Source of the DNA: Varibaculum massiliense
GTDB taxonomy: Bacteria > Actinomycetota > Actinomycetes > Actinomycetales > Actinomycetaceae
Direction of reading: 5' to 3'
Assembly: GCF_900106855.1 (NCBI RefSeq)
Contig: NZ_FNWI01000004.1
Span: 620,001 to 684,000, forward strand
Length of the DNA stretch: 64,000 bases
Shown here: positions 26,435 to 36,940 of the stretch, piece by piece
Layout: every line of letters starts with the position of its first letter
How positions within the stretch are numbered: position 1 is the first letter of the stretch
Notes under the pieces: generated by a model
What the model saw: only the letters and a program-made list of their open reading frames with translations
The model's database searches: none
Told to the model about the DNA's origin: nothing
Program-made: the position numbers and the translations under genes

Positions 26435-28006
26435 CTAGTCCTTACGGCGTTTAACGGTTAGTACCACGCCGATGGAAACTAGGATTAGTCCCAGAGCCGA
26501 AACGAGTAGAATCCCCTGCGCACCAGTCAGCGGCAGCCCCAGGTTCTTGTGGTTGGTAATCTGCACGAAGTTACCGTCACCCGCTTTGGCGGTAGACAGA
26601 TCAGTAACCGTTCCCGGCTTAGTAAGCGAGAACTTAATAGCCTGCGGCAGAATCTGGTAACCAGCCGGAGCTTGTTCCTCAACGAGGCAGTAGGGTACCT
26701 GGTTCGCTTCCGGTACTTCTACCCCATCAATCCAGTCAGTCATCTGCAAATCAGAGATCTTCGCTAGACCATCTGCCCCGGTCTCATTCGAGGTCTTGAT
26801 AGTCGGGCCATAGCTGGAGCAATCTTTCTTGGCCGAGGTATCCAGGTGGACACTGAAAATAGCGCCAGCCAGAGGCTCGTCCGCGCTGTTAACCTTCTTG
26901 ATTACGATATCGCCGTGCCGGGTCTCAACCTCCGGAGAGTTAATCGGCTTATCGTTCTTCTTAGACCAATCATTCGGGAACAACTTACCGGTGTTCTTGG
27001 TCAAGCCATCAGCCGGAACGCTCTTTAGCTTAACGTGTAGAGTAACCTCGATCTTGGCACCCCCAGCAATAGTGTTTAGACCGGCACCCTTGAAGGCGAC
27101 GGTGACGGTGGTGCGTTCGGGAGTACCATCCTTAACGGTCGTGGCATCAAAATCGGTTGTAGTCTGGTCGTTAATCTTGGCGGTAGTCTTTACATACTCC
27201 ACATTGGCGGGCAGCTGGTCGACAATCTGGTATAGATTACCCAGGTCAGCGGCATCCATCTTGCCATCGCCATTGACGTCAGCGCCCGTGGACTTGGTGG
27301 TCAAGACATACTTAAACTCATCCATACCGTTTGCAGCGCCCTGATTCAGGGTAGTAACGCCCTTGTCTACAACCTTCTTATCCAGTTCATTTTCCTGGTT
27401 CTTGGGGTAGACGTGTACGTCGCTATTCCAGGCCTTGCCATCGGGATTGGTCATCGGCAAAGTAACTGCGAAGGGGGCAATCGGAGTGATTTTTTCCTTC
27501 TTAACCTCTTTACCTGCAGCCTTAATCGTGCCTGATCCGGCTAGATCCTCTACCACGACGTACAGACCCCTGGGTACAGAGGAAAACTTAGCTTCCCCAT
27601 TAGTGCCAGTTGTCATAGTCGTCGGGTTAGCGGCCAGCTTGTAAGTGGTAGCTCCAACTGTGATCCCGGTGGTGACTACATCGTCCTTCAAAGAAACTTC
27701 CCCAATTTCTTGAGCCAGTTTCAGACCGTCATTGGTAGAAACGTCAACGCCCTCAACCTTGTAGAGCTTAAAATTAACCCCTTCCAAAGGTGTTTTACCG
27801 GTAAGCTCGGCAGCGTCAATCGCGGTACCATCGTGTTTCAAATTCGTAGTCGCACCCAGATACTTATGCACCGTCAAAGATGCGGTAGTGGGCTGCGATG
27901 CACCCGGGGTCAACGTAGTATCAGCACTGGCGGCGCCGACGCCTGCCAGGCCCATAAAGGCCATCACCATGCCGGTTAGCACGGCTAATAACTTTTTCTT
28001 ACTCAC
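26435..28006 (-). CDS. Major pilin, SpaA/FimP-like, LPLTG-anchored
   Basis: The probable shaft subunit of a covalent pilus, 523 residues from GTG 28006, chosen because AAAGGA precedes it; a TTG five codons upstream is weaker. Signal peptide about 1-29 ends in ASAD. The pilin motif is seen in WNSDVHVYPKNQ with its crosslinking Lys, an E-box in YCLVEEQAPAGYQ, Cna-B-type isopeptide domains in the C-terminal half (VIKKVNSADEPLAGAIFSVH), and the sorting signal LPLTG followed by a membrane helix and RRKD. Near residue 245 a DVNGDGKMDAAD loop resembles a dockerin/EF-hand calcium site. The start overlaps the end of the giant adhesin gene by 8 nt. Confidence 0.93.
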   Translation of the reverse strand: MSKKKLLAVLTGMVMAFMGLAGVGAASADTTLTPGASQPTTASLTVHKYLGATTNLKHDGTAIDAAELTGKTPLEGVNFKLYKVEGVDVSTNDGLKLAQEIGEVSLKDDVVTTGITVGATTYKLAANPTTMTTGTNGEAKFSSVPRGLYVVVEDLAGSGTIKAAGKEVKKEKITPIAPFAVTLPMTNPDGKAWNSDVHVYPKNQENELDKKVVDKGVTTLNQGAANGMDEFKYVLTTKSTGADVNGDGKMDAADLGNLYQIVDQLPANVEYVKTTAKINDQTTTDFDATTVKDGTPERTTVTVAFKGAGLNTIAGGAKIEVTLHVKLKSVPADGLTKNTGKLFPNDWSKKNDKPINSPEVETRHGDIVIKKVNSADEPLAGAIFSVHLDTSAKKDCSSYGPTIKTSNETGADGLAKISDLQMTDWIDGVEVPEANQVPYCLVEEQAPAGYQILPQAIKFSLTKPGTVTDLSTAKAGDGNFVQITNHKNLGLPLTGAQGILLVSALGLILVSIGVVLTVKRRKD

Positions 28007-31000
28007 TTCTCTTCCTTTCAAATAGAGTGACTACAATAGCAATCCCTAATGCCAGGCACCCTAGAAGTAACACTTCTAAAGCACCGGCGTATCCCGACAA
28101 GGGAAGTTTCCCTTCCGGGTAGTTAGTGACAGTCAGGGATCCATTCCCGCCACTAACGGTATTTACATTTCCTTTTCCACTGATAATGGTCACGTTCCCG
28201 CTACCGTCTACCGTGAAGTTCACCGGCTGCGGCAATAGGGCGTAACCCCTGCTGGTTTGGGTTTCCTTTAAGGTGTAGTTTTGTCCAGGTATCACCTTGA
28301 ACTTAACTTTCCCGTTCTTATCAGTAGTCAAAGTCTGAGCAGCTCCGCTCGCGCCCTCCTGAGAAAGCTCGAAGACCACGCCCTCTATTGCGGTACCGGC
28401 ATCGGAGACTTTATTAAGCTCCACCTCGGTCTCGGATAGTTGGTTATAGCGCTTGAAAGTTATTAGCGGATTGTCGCCGGTCAGGGTAACTTCTGTTCCT
28501 TCATCAGTGGTCATATAACCCGCCGGAGCCTTAGTTTCCTGAATCTTATACTTCACGCCGAAAGTAAGGCCGGTAAAGGTGGCGAGGCCGACCTCGTTAG
28601 TAACCAGCGTCTTCTTGGTTCCATCAGGCGCCGTTAGGGTGAATTCCGCACCCGCCAGCGGCTTACCGGTTTCTTTCGATAGTTTCGAAACCGTGATCCT
28701 GCCGGTGTCCTTAGTGTTAGGCACCTCCATAGTGATCAGTCCGGTAAACCCTTCTAGCAGGGCATAGTCGGATACTTTCACCGAAATTGGGTTAGATTTC
28801 AGGATATAACCGCTGGGAGCTTGAATTTCCTTCAGCTTATAGATCTTGTTCGGATCCAGCTTCACGGTTGCCGGCAGGTTAACCAAACCGTCACTACCAG
28901 TAACCAGGTTGGTAGCCACTTCCGTCGACTCGTCCTCTTCATACAAGGTGAACTTGGCACCGGAAAGCGGAATCACCACATTGAAGGTGCCTGCCACCTG
29001 GCCTGGCACTTTAACCGCGCCGGGAGTGCCCGACACCACCTTGTCCGCTGCCGCTTCATCAATCGACTTCACCAGGGGTTCGAACTTGAAAACCCGCAGG
29101 CGAGAAGGATTATTATTGGCCGTCCAAGTAAACTGCTGCGCCTTATAATCATCAACTATGAAATCGTATTGCGCCTGGGGGTCAACATAGTACCCGATGG
29201 GAGCTTTCAGCTCTTTCACCCGGTAAATACCGCCATCCAGTTCGGTGAACTCTGCTTGCCCGGTATCGACTGTAGTTGCCTTCTTAATCGGCTCGGCGGG
29301 CCAAGAACCATCGTCGGCCTGCTTGAATAGGCCGAACTCGGCGCCAGCAAGGTTGCGGGCATCGCCGGTAACATTGGGGTCAACCTTGGTGACTACCAGC
29401 GAAGACTGTTGCTTTTGTTCCTCATTGGGCACCAGTAGCTCGCTTTGCTCGAACAACAGATGCCCGGCAGCATCCTTAAGCTTGCCGGCCTCATCAATCT
29501 GGAACTGCAGCGGGGCATCGTTCTTGACATATCCGGCAGGAGCCGTGATTTCTTTCAGAGTATAGACCTGGTTAATCACCAGATCCTTCAAGATGGCATT
29601 AGCGTCTGGTCCCCCGGTGGTTACCTGCGTAACCAGGTTGGTAGCCGAAGCAGTATTGCCTTTATAGAGGGCGAAGGTCGCGCCGGGTTTAATCACCCCG
29701 TCACCGCGCTTCCACTGGCCAAAGGACTTATTCTTATCAGCCATGCCGCGCACGCCTAGCTTCGACAAGGACACCGAGCCTTTATCGTTAAAAACCAGAC
29801 CAAGATCCCCGAAGCCGAACGTCAGATTCAACCCACGGAATTGAGTACATCCCGTGGAACAAGTCGTAATCGTAAAGTCAATCGGAGCAATCGGCTGCAG
29901 GTGACGATCACCCGGATTCTCGGTTAAGCGCCATTTACCGGCAGGAATGCCATAGAACTTTACGTCACCGTCATCGTTAGAGCGCACCGTCCTCGGAGCT
30001 GAGTTCGGCACAAACATGGTGCCATCGTTCTGTTGCACCGGTAGCGGAGTAATCGTGAACTCGATTCCCGCTAAGGGTTGACCGTTCTTATCCACCTTTT
30101 TAAACTCGGCGGTACCACGAATCGGCTCGACTGGATACCATTTGCCCATGTTGGTAACATCAGGCGCTTTAATCTGGTAGGTGCCGGTAGCAGAATCAAA
30201 ATTAGTCGCACTAAAGTCGGTGGCGGACAGCATAAATGCTCTATCGCTTACTGCATACCCGGTCGGAGCCTCGATTTCTCGCACCGTCCAACCCGGGGCG
30301 GCATTCACATTCGTAAACCTGACTTTGCCGTTAGAGCCAGAGATAGCGGTGGCTTTGAGCGCGCCCTCTTTATCATAGAGGCCAAACTTGGCTCCTGCGA
30401 GCAGTTTCTTCTGCGCTGACTGTAAGGGCTCGGCTTTGTATCCGTACTTTGTCAGCTCAATATTTACCGCCGGCGGCACCAAAGTGTTAATCACCGGGTT
30501 GGATTCCAGTTTCCCTTCGTGAGAACTAGACACGCTCCAGAAATCATTTATCGCCTGCTTACCCAAATGTTCTTGGGAAAGCGGAGTCGCGCCCTTGGGG
30601 CCGGCAATCATCGGTACCGTGATCCGCACTTCGCTGCGCGGCTGCTGCGGGTTGGTATTAGTGAATTTCAACCCCGTTACCGCCGAGCAAGGAGTGCTCT
30701 GCCAGTTGGCACGATCCAGGTCATATTTCGTCGCGATACCAGTATCGCAGGTATAGAAGGTATTCCAACCAGTAGCAGCCGTTCCATCAGCCATTTGGAA
30801 GCTGATTCGCCCGCTGGGATCATACTGGTTAATCATGGTGGAACCTTTGCGGGCAGGAGTACCTGCCACCGGCAGTAAGTCATAGACCACCGGATTTTGC
30901 TCCGGGCGCGTCCCGTAGCCTAAGCGCAGCTGATAATCGAAGTTCGCTCCCCCGACAGTTCTAATCTCGGTAATCCAGGGGGCATTGGGCTTGCGCTCCC

Positions 31001-34000
31001 GAATCCGCTTAGTTATGTAGGTTTCATCCCCAACCGCGACTCGGGTGGTATTTTCCGCTTTCGACCACGTTCCCGTACCCGCAATCGGGTTCTTCACTTC
31101 ATTTAGGTAACGGACATTTCCCTGCGCCCGTACAAACGCTTCGTTAATAATGTCACCGTCGATAACACCATTGGTAATAGTGGTCTCTAGTTGTCCCACA
31201 CTGTATACCTGGTTCGGATCCGTGACTTGGTCGGCTTGGAAACGAACCGCTACGCGTCCGGTGCCATTGAAGTTGGAAAGGATCTCATAACGCGCTCCGG
31301 GCAGCTCCGCAAACTTTTGAGTTAGCGTCACCCGGTTAACTTCCAAGCCCTTGGGTAGCACATCTACCAGCTCGAAAGCAGTCAAGGGATCACCATAATC
31401 GGTTTCCAGCTCGGCACCCACGGTATAGGTACCGGTTTTACCGGCTATAGTTGCCTTGGCAAAAGTGTTCACTTTACGAGCTTTAAGAACTTTGCCCTCG
31501 GGCTTCACCTTGACATGAGCCTCTTTGATACGTTCTCCGCCCTGTACCTTATTTCTGAGGTCAGCTTGGCACTTCAGTCCGTTACAGAGGTTCTGATTCG
31601 GGTCACGGAGCTTGGTGTGAATCTTGGTAATAGTGCTTTGTCCCGGCTGCATTGCCTTAACGCTGCTCCACCGCAACTGGACGTTCTGGTAGGAGGTAAG
31701 ATTCTCCGGCAGGTCGATACGGTCAGTTCCCGTAATACCAACCGAATAAAGAACTTGATAGGTATCCGGTTCACCAGTGGGACTAATAATCTCCAGTTTG
31801 CCCCCTACAAACACTGGGTCGGGAGTAATAGCGGTGTATTGTAAACGGTCATCAAGGTCGAAGTCCCTAAGATTTAGGGTGACAGGAGTATCCGATGTGT
31901 TCCTGGTAAGTACATTCCAATCGAATTCTGTATTACGATCCTGCTTGCTGTCGTAGATTACCGCGACTCCATCACGGAAGTGCGGACCGGCAGCAACCTT
32001 CGTTAAGGGCACGCCGGGGGGTGCGGTCTCCATCGGTTTATAGAAGCTAAAGTAAGTATTTGCCGCCCCAGTAATTAGCGGTTCCTTCGGACCTTGTTCT
32101 TCGGGGGTGAGGGTAAAATCGGCGTGGTTATCAATCCGTTTTTGTTTCTTTGCCCCCGGGAAATGCAACTTCAAGCTCCCTAGACCTGAGTATTCCGTGG
32201 TCAGACGTTTTTGGGTATTAGTGTAAGTGAGGGTGACCTGATCGTCACCTAGCTTCCACCCCGGGTTTTCAGAAGCTACGAACTGGGCACGCGCTTGGGT
32301 ACCATCTGTCTTCGTATATAGCGGCAACTGGTCAGTGATGGTGTAACCCCGCACGTTCCGCAGCATTTTCTCTACTTCAAAAGTAAAGGTGACCGCGTTA
32401 TTGCCAGAGGTGCTGACGTCCCCTTCCGGATCGTCATCGTAGTCCCTGCATACAGCAAGTTCGCATCCGACTGTATCTTTCTTGAAGGTAGGCAGCGGAT
32501 AGTAACCTTTAAGGTTCACCGGTCCCGGTTTAGAAGCCGGGTGCGGGGTCAACACATACTGCTTCCCATCCGAGGCGGTATCAAGCAATTCGGCCTTAAC
32601 CGGGAACACTGCATCCGAGGCGGTAATCCGCTTCTTTATACGCCAGTAGATAGGAATACTTGTTCGTATGGAGCTATCGTAATTCGGCCTCAGCTTAACT
32701 TCTAGGACTCCTGGGGCAACTACCTTTACTGATCGGAAGTATTGGCTGGAAGTATTATCCCAATCCGCAACTTCTACCCGGGTGGGATCATAAGTTATCC
32801 GGATGGTCCCATTCTTAACTATCGAGGTGCCAGCATCCCCACCGTAGGTGATGTCAGTACGCATATTATTGCCGAACTGCTCTTCTAGCTCGTTGGACTC
32901 GGGCCAGCCTGGCTGGTTTATTTTTCCGGTCAAATTCAGACGGGCGTAAGAGCCCGACAACTCGGCAGGAGCCTTCTGGTAACGGAAAACTATGTCCTTG
33001 TCATTACCATCTAGCTTTATGGTCTGGGTAGGAGGCAGCGAATATCCCTTCACCATGGGAGGAACTAGCACATAATTTTGGTTACTATCGCCCTCTCGGC
33101 TGTTAATTGGACGGTTCATTTCCGGAGCTACCGGCTGACCGGTTTGCTGATCAAGGTAGCGTACCCGCACCTGGGAATCGGTGAGGATAATGATGCCTCG
33201 ATCACCACCGTAACCGGTGATATTGTCGGGGTTCTTCCCTGACTCTGGCCGCAAATAAACTGGACCGTTGAAGCCGGCGTAGGAGCCTCTGCCTCCCCCC
33301 CACCAGGTCTGGGTGAACAGAGCCCTAATGCGCTCCAAGCGGTTATATGGATGCTTTAAGTCACTATCTGGTTTATCTAAGGGAGTGTCCGGAACCGTAA
33401 ACACGGGATCTTCAATCGGCATCCCATAGAAAGTGTTCTGCCCTAGTTCAACGATATTTTCTAAAGACTCTGGAAGAGAGGTAATCCTATTTTTATCTTT
33501 GTCCTTGTTTATCGGATTGTCCCATTCGTAGAGTTTGAGATTTCGCCCAAATACCCCCGCAGCCGGCTCGTTGCGCGCAGGACGATCCTTACCCGGTACC
33601 CGCAACCCCAGGCTCTTTACATTCCCCCAAGAATCTGGAAGAGAAGTTAATGCGTTATTGGCAAATGCGCCATATCTGATGTATTCCACTTCGCCCCAGG
33701 AGGCTGGTAATGCCGGGAGGCGGTTGTTCGTGAAGGCATAGCTACCGATGTCCTTTAGGTTTCCCCAGGACGACGGTAAAGTTGTTATTTCGTTATTCAA
33801 GAACACGCCGCGGGGAATCTGAGTAAAAGTATCCCAGGGAGCGGTCAGAGCAGTAATTTTATTATCTTTGAAGCACTCTTCACCGAGGGTCGAAACCTCT
33901 CCCCAGGAGTCCGGCAGACCGGTGAGGGTATTGCCCATAAAAGCGTGGAATCCAATAGTTTTTACCTTGCCCCAAGAAGAAGGCAGGGACTGAATCTGGT

Positions 34001-36878
34001 TAAAGTTGGTATCGCCTGAACCGGGATTGGAATAGCAACTGTTATTCTCCGAAAACTGCGGATAAGTACCGTCGTCATAGACCTTTTTCCCAGCGAAGGC
34101 ACACGGCTCAATAGTGGTGACATTGTCCCAAGAGTCCGGGAGTACAGTCAGCCTATTTCGGTGGAAAGCGGCTTGTCCGATGCTAGTGATTGGGCCCCAA
34201 GCAGGCAACGACGCAAGTTCGTTCTTGAAAAAAGCCTCTCTCGGGATAGTGGTGATCTTGCCCCAAGAATCCGGCAGAGCAACTAGCTTATTACTGGCAA
34301 ATACACTCTTGCCGAGAGTGGCAACCAATCCCCAGTCATCCGGTAGCGAGGTTATTTCGTTTTGTTCAAATACGCTCTCAGGTAGGGCGGTGATATTGCC
34401 CCAAGAGTTGGGTACGGCCGTAATCTTGTTGCTATAAAAAGCTTTAGTACCTAGCCTTGATACCTTTCCCCAAGACGCGGGAAGGGCAGTGTTCGGGTTA
34501 TTTGCAAACGCTTGATTCCCAATGGAGGTAACTTCCCCCCACGAATCCGGGAGTGCCATCGATTCAGATCTATTGTAATAATTTTGGGAAAAAGCGCTAT
34601 TACCGATGGAGGTAATTTTCCCCCAGCTAGCGGGGAGTGATGTTAAGAGGTTATTTTCAAAAACGCTGTCTGGCAGGGTAGTGATCTTGCCCCACGGAGC
34701 CTTCAAAGCAGTGAGCTTATTGTCAGAGAACGCACTTCTGCCTAGAGAAGCTACTTTGCCCCAGGAATCGGGTAAGGAAGTAATCTGATTTTTATAAAAC
34801 GCAGATTCGTCGATATTAGTAATATCGCCCCAAGAATCCGGCACTGAAGCTATCTGGTTATTGGAAAAAACATTTTTTGGAAGGTTGGTTATCTTCCCCC
34901 ACGGAGCTTCCAGCGCAGTAATCTTATTATTCGAAAAAGCACTTTCCCCCAGGGTAGTTACATTTCCCCAAGATTTAGGCAGAGCCTTAAGCTCTCCTCC
35001 CCGATAGCCTGAAGGTCCAGCAAAGGCGGAATCGCCAATGGTAGTAACTTTGTCCCAAGATTTAGGCACCTCGGTGAATTTGTTAGATGCAAACGCCTGG
35101 TTCCCGATACTGGTTATGGAACCCCAAGAATCCGGGAGCCGGGTAAGACCTTTACCATTAAAGGCTCGGTCACCAATGGCGGTAATAGGTTGCCCTTTGT
35201 CTCCTACTGTCGACCAGCACCAGGGATCAGCGGTCTTCCCACCATTGTGTTTCTGATTACCGGTAGAGCTGAACCCAGTGATGGTTCCCCCGTTGTAAGT
35301 GAAATCTTTTACCTGCCAACCAGCACAAATGGTTTTTTCTGGCCAATCCGGACCTACTGCCACCTTGCCTTTAACCGTCTTAGTGCGCCCTTGAGAATCA
35401 GTAGCCGTGTAGTAGACATCGTAGGTAGCCTCTGGCACACTGGTGTCAATTTTTTCTGGAGAGACAGTCAGAGAGGCAGTAATATCGTTGCCGTCAATAT
35501 CCTCTGCGGTCACCCCTGCCAGCAAAGCTGCTTTGGAACCGTCTCCACCTTGGGGAATATGCTTGACGATTTCCCCGCTGATCTTGGGCGAGAAATCAGT
35601 TTTCTTATAGGTAAAAGTAACCGCATTTTCCGCTCCGGACTGCGGGGTAATATCTTGAGAAGCCGGAGTCACCGCGTAGCCAGCCAGTTGCGGCGCCTTA
35701 ATAGTGTTTTTTTCGCCCGCGAAATAGACTCCGTCCGGTTCGGTGAACTCACTTTGTAGCACCTGCGGGCTGCGCAGGGGCTTATTAGTATCAGCATCGA
35801 TGTAGTTAATGGTGATCGAGACTGCATCCTCGGCAGCTACCTGACCAAAGCCGGAATCGTACTTTTCGGACTTTACTGCGGCCGGGAGCGAGGGCTGCCC
35901 GTCAGCTTTTTCTAGCACCACCCAGCGCTTATTATTCGAAAAAACTTCCTTGCCAAAGGTGGTGATAGTAGCGGGAATCTTCACCTTTTCAATTTGGTTG
36001 CCGCTAAAGGCCTCCTGGCCTACTGTCTGCAGGTTCTCCGGCAAATTGATCGTTTTCAGCTGGTTATTGGCAAAAGCACTAGCGCCGATCTCGGTCACAT
36101 ACTTCGGCAGGGTGACCTCAGTTAGTTTATTGTCACGGAAAGCATTCGCCGAAATAGTGGTTAACCGCTGGGGCGGGTTCTGCGGATCATCCGGGCGGGC
36201 GTCGGTGATATTCACCTTGGTTAACTGGTTATCGCTGAACGCGCCCTCGCCAATGCTGATTACCGTATCCGAAGCGAAAGTAGTTAGCTGGTTCTTCTGG
36301 AACGCGCCCTCGCCAATAGTTTGCAACCCCGGAGCCGTAAGTTCCGTAATCGCATTATCGTAAAAGGCGCGGTCGCCTACTTCCGTCACCGAAGCCGGAA
36401 GCGTGACCTTAGTGAGTTTCAGCCCCGAAAATACGCCCGCCGCGATCTTGGTGGTGCCATCGGGGATGGTCAGTTCGTGATTATTTTTAAGATCCGTTTT
36501 ACCGGCATCGGTCAGGCCGGTGATTTCCGTTCCGTTGAAAGTGAAACGAGGGTCAGTCGGCACCCCTCCCCGCATCGGAATCGGGCTACGAAGTGCCGGA
36601 GGAACGCCCGCGCTGGGATCTTCGAAGTTAAAGGGGGCTGCTTGGTTGCCGGTTGCAGGGTTTTTGGATGCGGACGGGCTAGGTTTAGTGGCGTTGGCAG
36701 CAGGCTTTGCGGAGTTGTTATTAGTGGAGGTATTAGTACTGGTGGAAGTGGGGTCATTGGCATTTGGCTGCTCTGCTGCGGGCGCCGTCATCGGCACAAT
36801 CACCAGCAAAGACGATAACAACAACCCCAAAACAGATAGCGAAGCAACCAGCCTTCTACTAAGCGTCTTACTTGCCAC
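27999..36878 (-). CDS. Giant LPLSG-anchored surface protein with BspA-type LRRs, MucBP and Cna-B domains (probable tip adhesin)
   Basis: A 2,959-residue cell-surface protein from GTG 36878. Order: signal peptide (1-35); Thr/Asn/Ser/Pro linker (36-90); about eight BspA-type leucine-rich repeats (about 135-335); MucBP-like region (about 350-425, INYIDADTNKPLRS); an Ig-like domain (about 430-510); 21 further LRRs of about 23 residues with a LPxSWGxITxIGxxAF pattern (about 570-1150); a second MucBP-like segment (RVRYLDQQTGQPVAP, about 1240); a large beta-rich adhesive region (about 1310-2145); six or more SpaA/Cna-B domains (about 2150-2900), and LPLSG with membrane helix and RKRSE. It leads the operon adhesin-pilin-sortase, the position of tip pilins such as Actinomyces FimQ. 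MucBP and BspA-type repeats point to host mucin or matrix binding; the ligand is not known. Confidence 0.92.
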   Translation of the reverse strand: MASKTLSRRLVASLSVLGLLLSSLLVIVPMTAPAAEQPNANDPTSTSTNTSTNNNSAKPAANATKPSPSASKNPATGNQAAPFNFEDPSAGVPPALRSPIPMRGGVPTDPRFTFNGTEITGLTDAGKTDLKNNHELTIPDGTTKIAAGVFSGLKLTKVTLPASVTEVGDRAFYDNAITELTAPGLQTIGEGAFQKNQLTTFASDTVISIGEGAFSDNQLTKVNITDARPDDPQNPPQRLTTISANAFRDNKLTEVTLPKYVTEIGASAFANNQLKTINLPENLQTVGQEAFSGNQIEKVKIPATITTFGKEVFSNNKRWVVLEKADGQPSLPAAVKSEKYDSGFGQVAAEDAVSITINYIDADTNKPLRSPQVLQSEFTEPDGVYFAGEKNTIKAPQLAGYAVTPASQDITPQSGAENAVTFTYKKTDFSPKISGEIVKHIPQGGDGSKAALLAGVTAEDIDGNDITASLTVSPEKIDTSVPEATYDVYYTATDSQGRTKTVKGKVAVGPDWPEKTICAGWQVKDFTYNGGTITGFSSTGNQKHNGGKTADPWCWSTVGDKGQPITAIGDRAFNGKGLTRLPDSWGSITSIGNQAFASNKFTEVPKSWDKVTTIGDSAFAGPSGYRGGELKALPKSWGNVTTLGESAFSNNKITALEAPWGKITNLPKNVFSNNQIASVPDSWGDITNIDESAFYKNQITSLPDSWGKVASLGRSAFSDNKLTALKAPWGKITTLPDSVFENNLLTSLPASWGKITSIGNSAFSQNYYNRSESMALPDSWGEVTSIGNQAFANNPNTALPASWGKVSRLGTKAFYSNKITAVPNSWGNITALPESVFEQNEITSLPDDWGLVATLGKSVFASNKLVALPDSWGKITTIPREAFFKNELASLPAWGPITSIGQAAFHRNRLTVLPDSWDNVTTIEPCAFAGKKVYDDGTYPQFSENNSCYSNPGSGDTNFNQIQSLPSSWGKVKTIGFHAFMGNTLTGLPDSWGEVSTLGEECFKDNKITALTAPWDTFTQIPRGVFLNNEITTLPSSWGNLKDIGSYAFTNNRLPALPASWGEVEYIRYGAFANNALTSLPDSWGNVKSLGLRVPGKDRPARNEPAAGVFGRNLKLYEWDNPINKDKDKNRITSLPESLENIVELGQNTFYGMPIEDPVFTVPDTPLDKPDSDLKHPYNRLERIRALFTQTWWGGGRGSYAGFNGPVYLRPESGKNPDNITGYGGDRGIIILTDSQVRVRYLDQQTGQPVAPEMNRPINSREGDSNQNYVLVPPMVKGYSLPPTQTIKLDGNDKDIVFRYQKAPAELSGSYARLNLTGKINQPGWPESNELEEQFGNNMRTDITYGGDAGTSIVKNGTIRITYDPTRVEVADWDNTSSQYFRSVKVVAPGVLEVKLRPNYDSSIRTSIPIYWRIKKRITASDAVFPVKAELLDTASDGKQYVLTPHPASKPGPVNLKGYYPLPTFKKDTVGCELAVCRDYDDDPEGDVSTSGNNAVTFTFEVEKMLRNVRGYTITDQLPLYTKTDGTQARAQFVASENPGWKLGDDQVTLTYTNTQKRLTTEYSGLGSLKLHFPGAKKQKRIDNHADFTLTPEEQGPKEPLITGAANTYFSFYKPMETAPPGVPLTKVAAGPHFRDGVAVIYDSKQDRNTEFDWNVLTRNTSDTPVTLNLRDFDLDDRLQYTAITPDPVFVGGKLEIISPTGEPDTYQVLYSVGITGTDRIDLPENLTSYQNVQLRWSSVKAMQPGQSTITKIHTKLRDPNQNLCNGLKCQADLRNKVQGGERIKEAHVKVKPEGKVLKARKVNTFAKATIAGKTGTYTVGAELETDYGDPLTAFELVDVLPKGLEVNRVTLTQKFAELPGARYEILSNFNGTGRVAVRFQADQVTDPNQVYSVGQLETTITNGVIDGDIINEAFVRAQGNVRYLNEVKNPIAGTGTWSKAENTTRVAVGDETYITKRIRERKPNAPWITEIRTVGGANFDYQLRLGYGTRPEQNPVVYDLLPVAGTPARKGSTMINQYDPSGRISFQMADGTAATGWNTFYTCDTGIATKYDLDRANWQSTPCSAVTGLKFTNTNPQQPRSEVRITVPMIAGPKGATPLSQEHLGKQAINDFWSVSSSHEGKLESNPVINTLVPPAVNIELTKYGYKAEPLQSAQKKLLAGAKFGLYDKEGALKATAISGSNGKVRFTNVNAAPGWTVREIEAPTGYAVSDRAFMLSATDFSATNFDSATGTYQIKAPDVTNMGKWYPVEPIRGTAEFKKVDKNGQPLAGIEFTITPLPVQQNDGTMFVPNSAPRTVRSNDDGDVKFYGIPAGKWRLTENPGDRHLQPIAPIDFTITTCSTGCTQFRGLNLTFGFGDLGLVFNDKGSVSLSKLGVRGMADKNKSFGQWKRGDGVIKPGATFALYKGNTASATNLVTQVTTGGPDANAILKDLVINQVYTLKEITAPAGYVKNDAPLQFQIDEAGKLKDAAGHLLFEQSELLVPNEEQKQQSSLVVTKVDPNVTGDARNLAGAEFGLFKQADDGSWPAEPIKKATTVDTGQAEFTELDGGIYRVKELKAPIGYYVDPQAQYDFIVDDYKAQQFTWTANNNPSRLRVFKFEPLVKSIDEAAADKVVSGTPGAVKVPGQVAGTFNVVIPLSGAKFTLYEEDESTEVATNLVTGSDGLVNLPATVKLDPNKIYKLKEIQAPSGYILKSNPISVKVSDYALLEGFTGLITMEVPNTKDTGRITVSKLSKETGKPLAGAEFTLTAPDGTKKTLVTNEVGLATFTGLTFGVKYKIQETKAPAGYMTTDEGTEVTLTGDNPLITFKRYNQLSETEVELNKVSDAGTAIEGVVFELSQEGASGAAQTLTTDKNGKVKFKVIPGQNYTLKETQTSRGYALLPQPVNFTVDGSGNVTIISGKGNVNTVSGGNGSLTVTNYPEGKLPLSGYAGALEVLLLGCLALGIAIVVTLFERKRSE

Positions 36879-36940
36879 GTAAACACCTCTAACACGGGTC
36901 AGCCGCCACCTATGGCAGCTAATTTCACCTCAACGTATTA

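Noticed and set aside
36321-36818. 165-residue plus frame across the adhesin start
   Set aside because: Antisense to the signal peptide and linker of the giant gene; a reading-frame shadow.
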